Program-made: the position numbers and the translations under genes
Shown: piece after piece, positions 63,001-64,000 of the stretch
Layout: each line of letters starts with the position of its first letter
Numbering within the stretch: the stretch's first letter is position 1
DNA from: Dyadobacter tibetensis Y620-1
GTDB taxonomy: Bacteria > Bacteroidota > Bacteroidia > Cytophagales > Spirosomataceae
DNA: 64,000 nucleotides
NCBI RefSeq assembly: GCF_000566685.1
Contig: NZ_AZQN01000003.1
Coordinates: 620,001-684,000, forward strand
Direction of reading: 5' to 3'
Notes under the pieces: model-generated
The model's database searches: none
Seen by the model: only the letters and a program-made list of their open reading frames with translations
What the model was told of the DNA's origin: nothing

Positions 63001-63538
63001 CAAGCTCTCCTGTAACAACATTCCACTCCCAAGTTCCCATATTGGAGGCTTCTATGATGTTGAATAGCTGAATAGACCGTTGCTGTGCTTGCCTGCCCTC
63101 TATTTGCCCGATATGCAAACTTTTTTGCTGCTGAAGCAACTGAGAAGTTAAGCGAAGCAACGGAAGGATATTTTGTGTTTGAGCATCAGTAAATGAATTA
63201 TCATCAGGAAGCTTGACGTAAATCAACCCGAGTAAATAATCATCCTCGTCAAAAAGTCCCCAATACGCAAAGCCTTTTTCTGAGCACCTGGCCACTGGCT
63301 CCTGGTCGGTCTTATGCGGGAAGTGCTGCTTCTTCGGGGCTTGCTTTATTTGTTGGAACAAAACTGCCGCCATCTCAGGCCAGTGAGAGGTGAAAAATCG
63401 AAAATTAGATCCACCCTTATGAAGAGCGATCTGTACGGGTAATCCCTGAAAGTTATTCGATAAAAGGTACTCTATATTTGAAAATAGGCTGGAGGGTAAA
63501 AACTCTACTGTCGACTCCCAGAAGCTATCGCGATCCAT
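60044..63538 (-). CDS. Multi-PAS sensor histidine kinase
   Basis: A 1164-residue cytoplasmic kinase with no membrane segment. The N-terminal 150 residues resemble a GAF-like sensor. About six PAS/PAC units follow (roughly 153-278, 279-415, 420-545, 546-672, 673-790 and 791-920), several with the HPEDR/DITERK features. The HisKA domain has VASHDLQEPLRMV (His954), and the ATPase domain shows the N, G1 and G2 boxes (NLIDNGLKYS, VNDNGIGIP, NGTGIGLAIV) to the C-terminus. The DLQEPLR form of the H-box is typical of phytochrome-like kinases. Ligand unknown. It is first in an operon of four with two response regulators. Confidence 0.92.
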   Translation of the reverse strand: MDRDSFWESTVEFLPSSLFSNIEYLLSNNFQGLPVQIALHKGGSNFRFFTSHWPEMAAVLFQQIKQAPKKQHFPHKTDQEPVARCSEKGFAYWGLFDEDDYLLGLIYVKLPDDNSFTDAQTQNILPLLRLTSQLLQQQKSLHIGQIEGRQAQQRSIQLFNIIEASNMGTWEWNVVTGELVINEQWANMLGYSAEELKPFTLDTWYNVLHPEDRAYSDEKLFACAHDEIDFYDIECRMIHKDGSIIWINDRGSVVSRSTEGAPVWLAGTHTDITEKHEANLRERALINELADRNEMIERILNQLPIGIAVYDNCQFRSSMVNDRYSQYFGWPREEINDMATFLEKLYPDPSYRQKVLDMVRKSIDSGDPGQMHWENLEITTRSGARRFINTSNIPLPGSNLTINTVLDVTQQYLQEIEIRRVKSNQEALINASDDLIWSLDLTGRIQACNKAFTRTIESLTNLKILEGDSVYMPGIAPEIFHKWREYYRRCASGQSFKVVEQTLDPIRNLTLYYSVSFQPIFEVSGKVRAMACYAKDITSERKHQEQIIRTRDELDKIMHMSLDIICTIDIRGHFTKVSAASEKTWGYHPSELVGRRYLDFILEADVEKTVAIEKILLRGEPITYFENRFKKKDGRICLLAWSVVWNAQDELNYCVARDITERKYAEDKLKHSEQYFKALVQDGSDLIAILEPNADYRYVSPSAIRVLGIEPEFFINKNALEFIHPEDQAIVSQSLAQVATSRTVSIAAFRFKTFPNEWRWIETVLTNLLDDPAVEGLVANSRDVTERIEAEKALQESIERFEKVAQATNDAIWDWDIEHDSMYWGGGFKHLFGYDGQQHPKTIEGCHRQIHSEDKKGMTQAFYTAIQDKKQNKFQYEYRFQKSDGSYALVIDRGVIIRDENRQAKRMVGAITDISYRKEFEEALQRLNSNLRQYTKELERSNAELEQFAYVASHDLQEPLRMVTSFLSLLQKKYEGKLDERAQQYIHFAVDGATRMRQIILDLLEYSRAGRKDTEPEWVDLNEILEDYRMLRGKSLREKSGTVCSDDLPRIMTFKGPLKQILYNLIDNGLKYSKIDQPPIVNVTFHEDDTFWKFSVNDNGIGIPEEYFSRIFELFQRLHPNSEYNGTGIGLAIVKKIIDNLNGKIWIESLVNHGSTFYFTIPKS

Positions 63539-63755
63539 TCCTTCCCATGTTAAACGTGGCAGCTTTTTTATATTAGAAACAAAATGTATTGTAGTTCCTA
63601 CTGATTTTTATAATTACCAAAGAGGCAATTGTAGGCTAAGTTATAGATTCCTCAACTGATTTCAATGGAAAATCAAATAGTTATAAAACTTTTTCTAAAG
63701 TAATTTAAAAGCTAATTCTAGTTTAAGTTGCTTTTTACTGTAGTTTGGGTATGTG

Positions 63756-64000
63756 TTATGAGTCAGAAGACTCCTTTTTTAAATGTAGGGCACGATATAC
63801 ATTATTAATTCCTTCCTGAGAATCGGAGAGAACGATCAAGGTGTCATTTGCAGCGATGATAGAGGATCCATTCGGGGTAATATACTGATTGTCTCTTTTA
63901 ATCATGGCAATAATCGCTGTTTTAGGGAAGCCGAGGTCTACTATTTTTTTGTCTACCGGAAAGTCATGTTGGCCAATATAAATTTCTTTCATGGCTGTTT
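63756..64000 (-). CDS. 3' end of a TrkA-C domain protein, probably a K+/H+ antiporter (partial)
   Basis: The visible C-terminal segment (DFPVDKKIVDLGFPKTAIIAMIKRDNQY, split here, then ITPNGSSIIAANDTLIVLSD) is a TrkA-C (RCK-C) domain. An ATG occurs at 63992, but the frame stays open to the window edge and the domain normally sits at the C-terminus of larger proteins such as CvrA/NhaP2-type potassium/proton antiporters. It is therefore annotated as partial, cut by the right edge. A stand-alone 78-residue domain protein is the alternative. Confidence 0.6.
   Translation of the reverse strand, partial: TAMKEIYIGQHDFPVDKKIVDLGFPKTAIIAMIKRDNQYITPNGSSIIAANDTLIVLSDSQEGINNVYRALHLKKESSDS

Noticed and set aside
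1..64000. CRISPR arrays, insertion sequences, prophage or integrase genes, rRNA and tRNA genes
   Set aside because: No regularly spaced repeats, transposase or integrase domains, long terminal repeats or RNA gene signatures were found on reading either strand.

Overview
The window looks like a chromosomal segment of a Bacteroidota bacterium, most likely order Cytophagales. The reasons are a complete ECF sigma/FecR/SusC/SusD glycan-uptake locus, Bacteroidota-style promoters (TTG/TTTG, about 20 bases, then TAnnTTTG), a tiny histone H1-like protein, a serine-palmitoyltransferase-type enzyme, a DUF4286 protein, a PorV/PorQ-like barrel and Tat-exported Gfo/Idh/MocA and sugar-isomerase proteins. 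No species can be named from the sequence alone. No rRNA, tRNA, CRISPR array or intact insertion sequence was seen.

Layout. 1-9.3 kb: ribosomal protein L31 type B, an exported TIM-barrel sugar isomerase-like protein, ribonucleotide reductase NrdA, a DCC-type thiol protein, then a co-directional run of a secreted SNase-like nuclease, a 185-residue protein that resembles the psi subunit of DNA polymerase III, two unrecognised coiled-coil membrane proteins and a GNAT acetyltransferase. 9.4-24 kb: mostly housekeeping and lipid metabolism (FadD, two alpha/beta hydrolases, CysM, HPF, MaoC hydratase, H1-like protein, serine-palmitoyltransferase-like enzyme, biotin carboxylase, QueA, IspD), ending in a Crp/Fnr regulator and a short-chain dehydrogenase that share a near-identical palindrome upstream.

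24.7-49.2 kb is the accessory centrepiece: a polysaccharide utilisation locus (PUL). It has an ECF sigma factor, a FecR anti-sigma protein (with a G9 tract inside the gene), a SusC/SusD pair, three S1 sulfatases, and glycoside hydrolases GH95, GH20, GH92 and GH29. A glycerophosphodiester phosphodiesterase, a class D beta-lactamase-like protein and an exported oxidoreductase follow. The enzyme set (two fucosidase families, N-acetylhexosaminidase, alpha-mannosidase, three sulfatases) points to a sulfated, fucosylated, HexNAc- and mannose-containing glycan such as a mucin or glycoprotein-type glycan. That substrate is an inference.

49.4-64 kb: a DUF4136 lipoprotein, UvrA, thymidine kinase, an unknown helical protein, a PorV/PorQ-like barrel, an HMG-CoA lyase-type enzyme, a DUF4345 membrane protein, a second Crp/Fnr regulator, and a tightly overlapping minus-strand signalling operon (multi-PAS histidine kinase, response regulator, REC-PAS-DHp protein without an ATPase domain, second response regulator). 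The right edge cuts a gene that ends in a TrkA-C domain.

The best candidates for undescribed biology are the 5.5-8.7 kb block (psi-like protein plus two coiled-coil membrane proteins), the palindrome-linked Crp/SDR pair, the G9 tract in fecR, the interrupted ORF between sigma and fecR, and the structured leader before queA.
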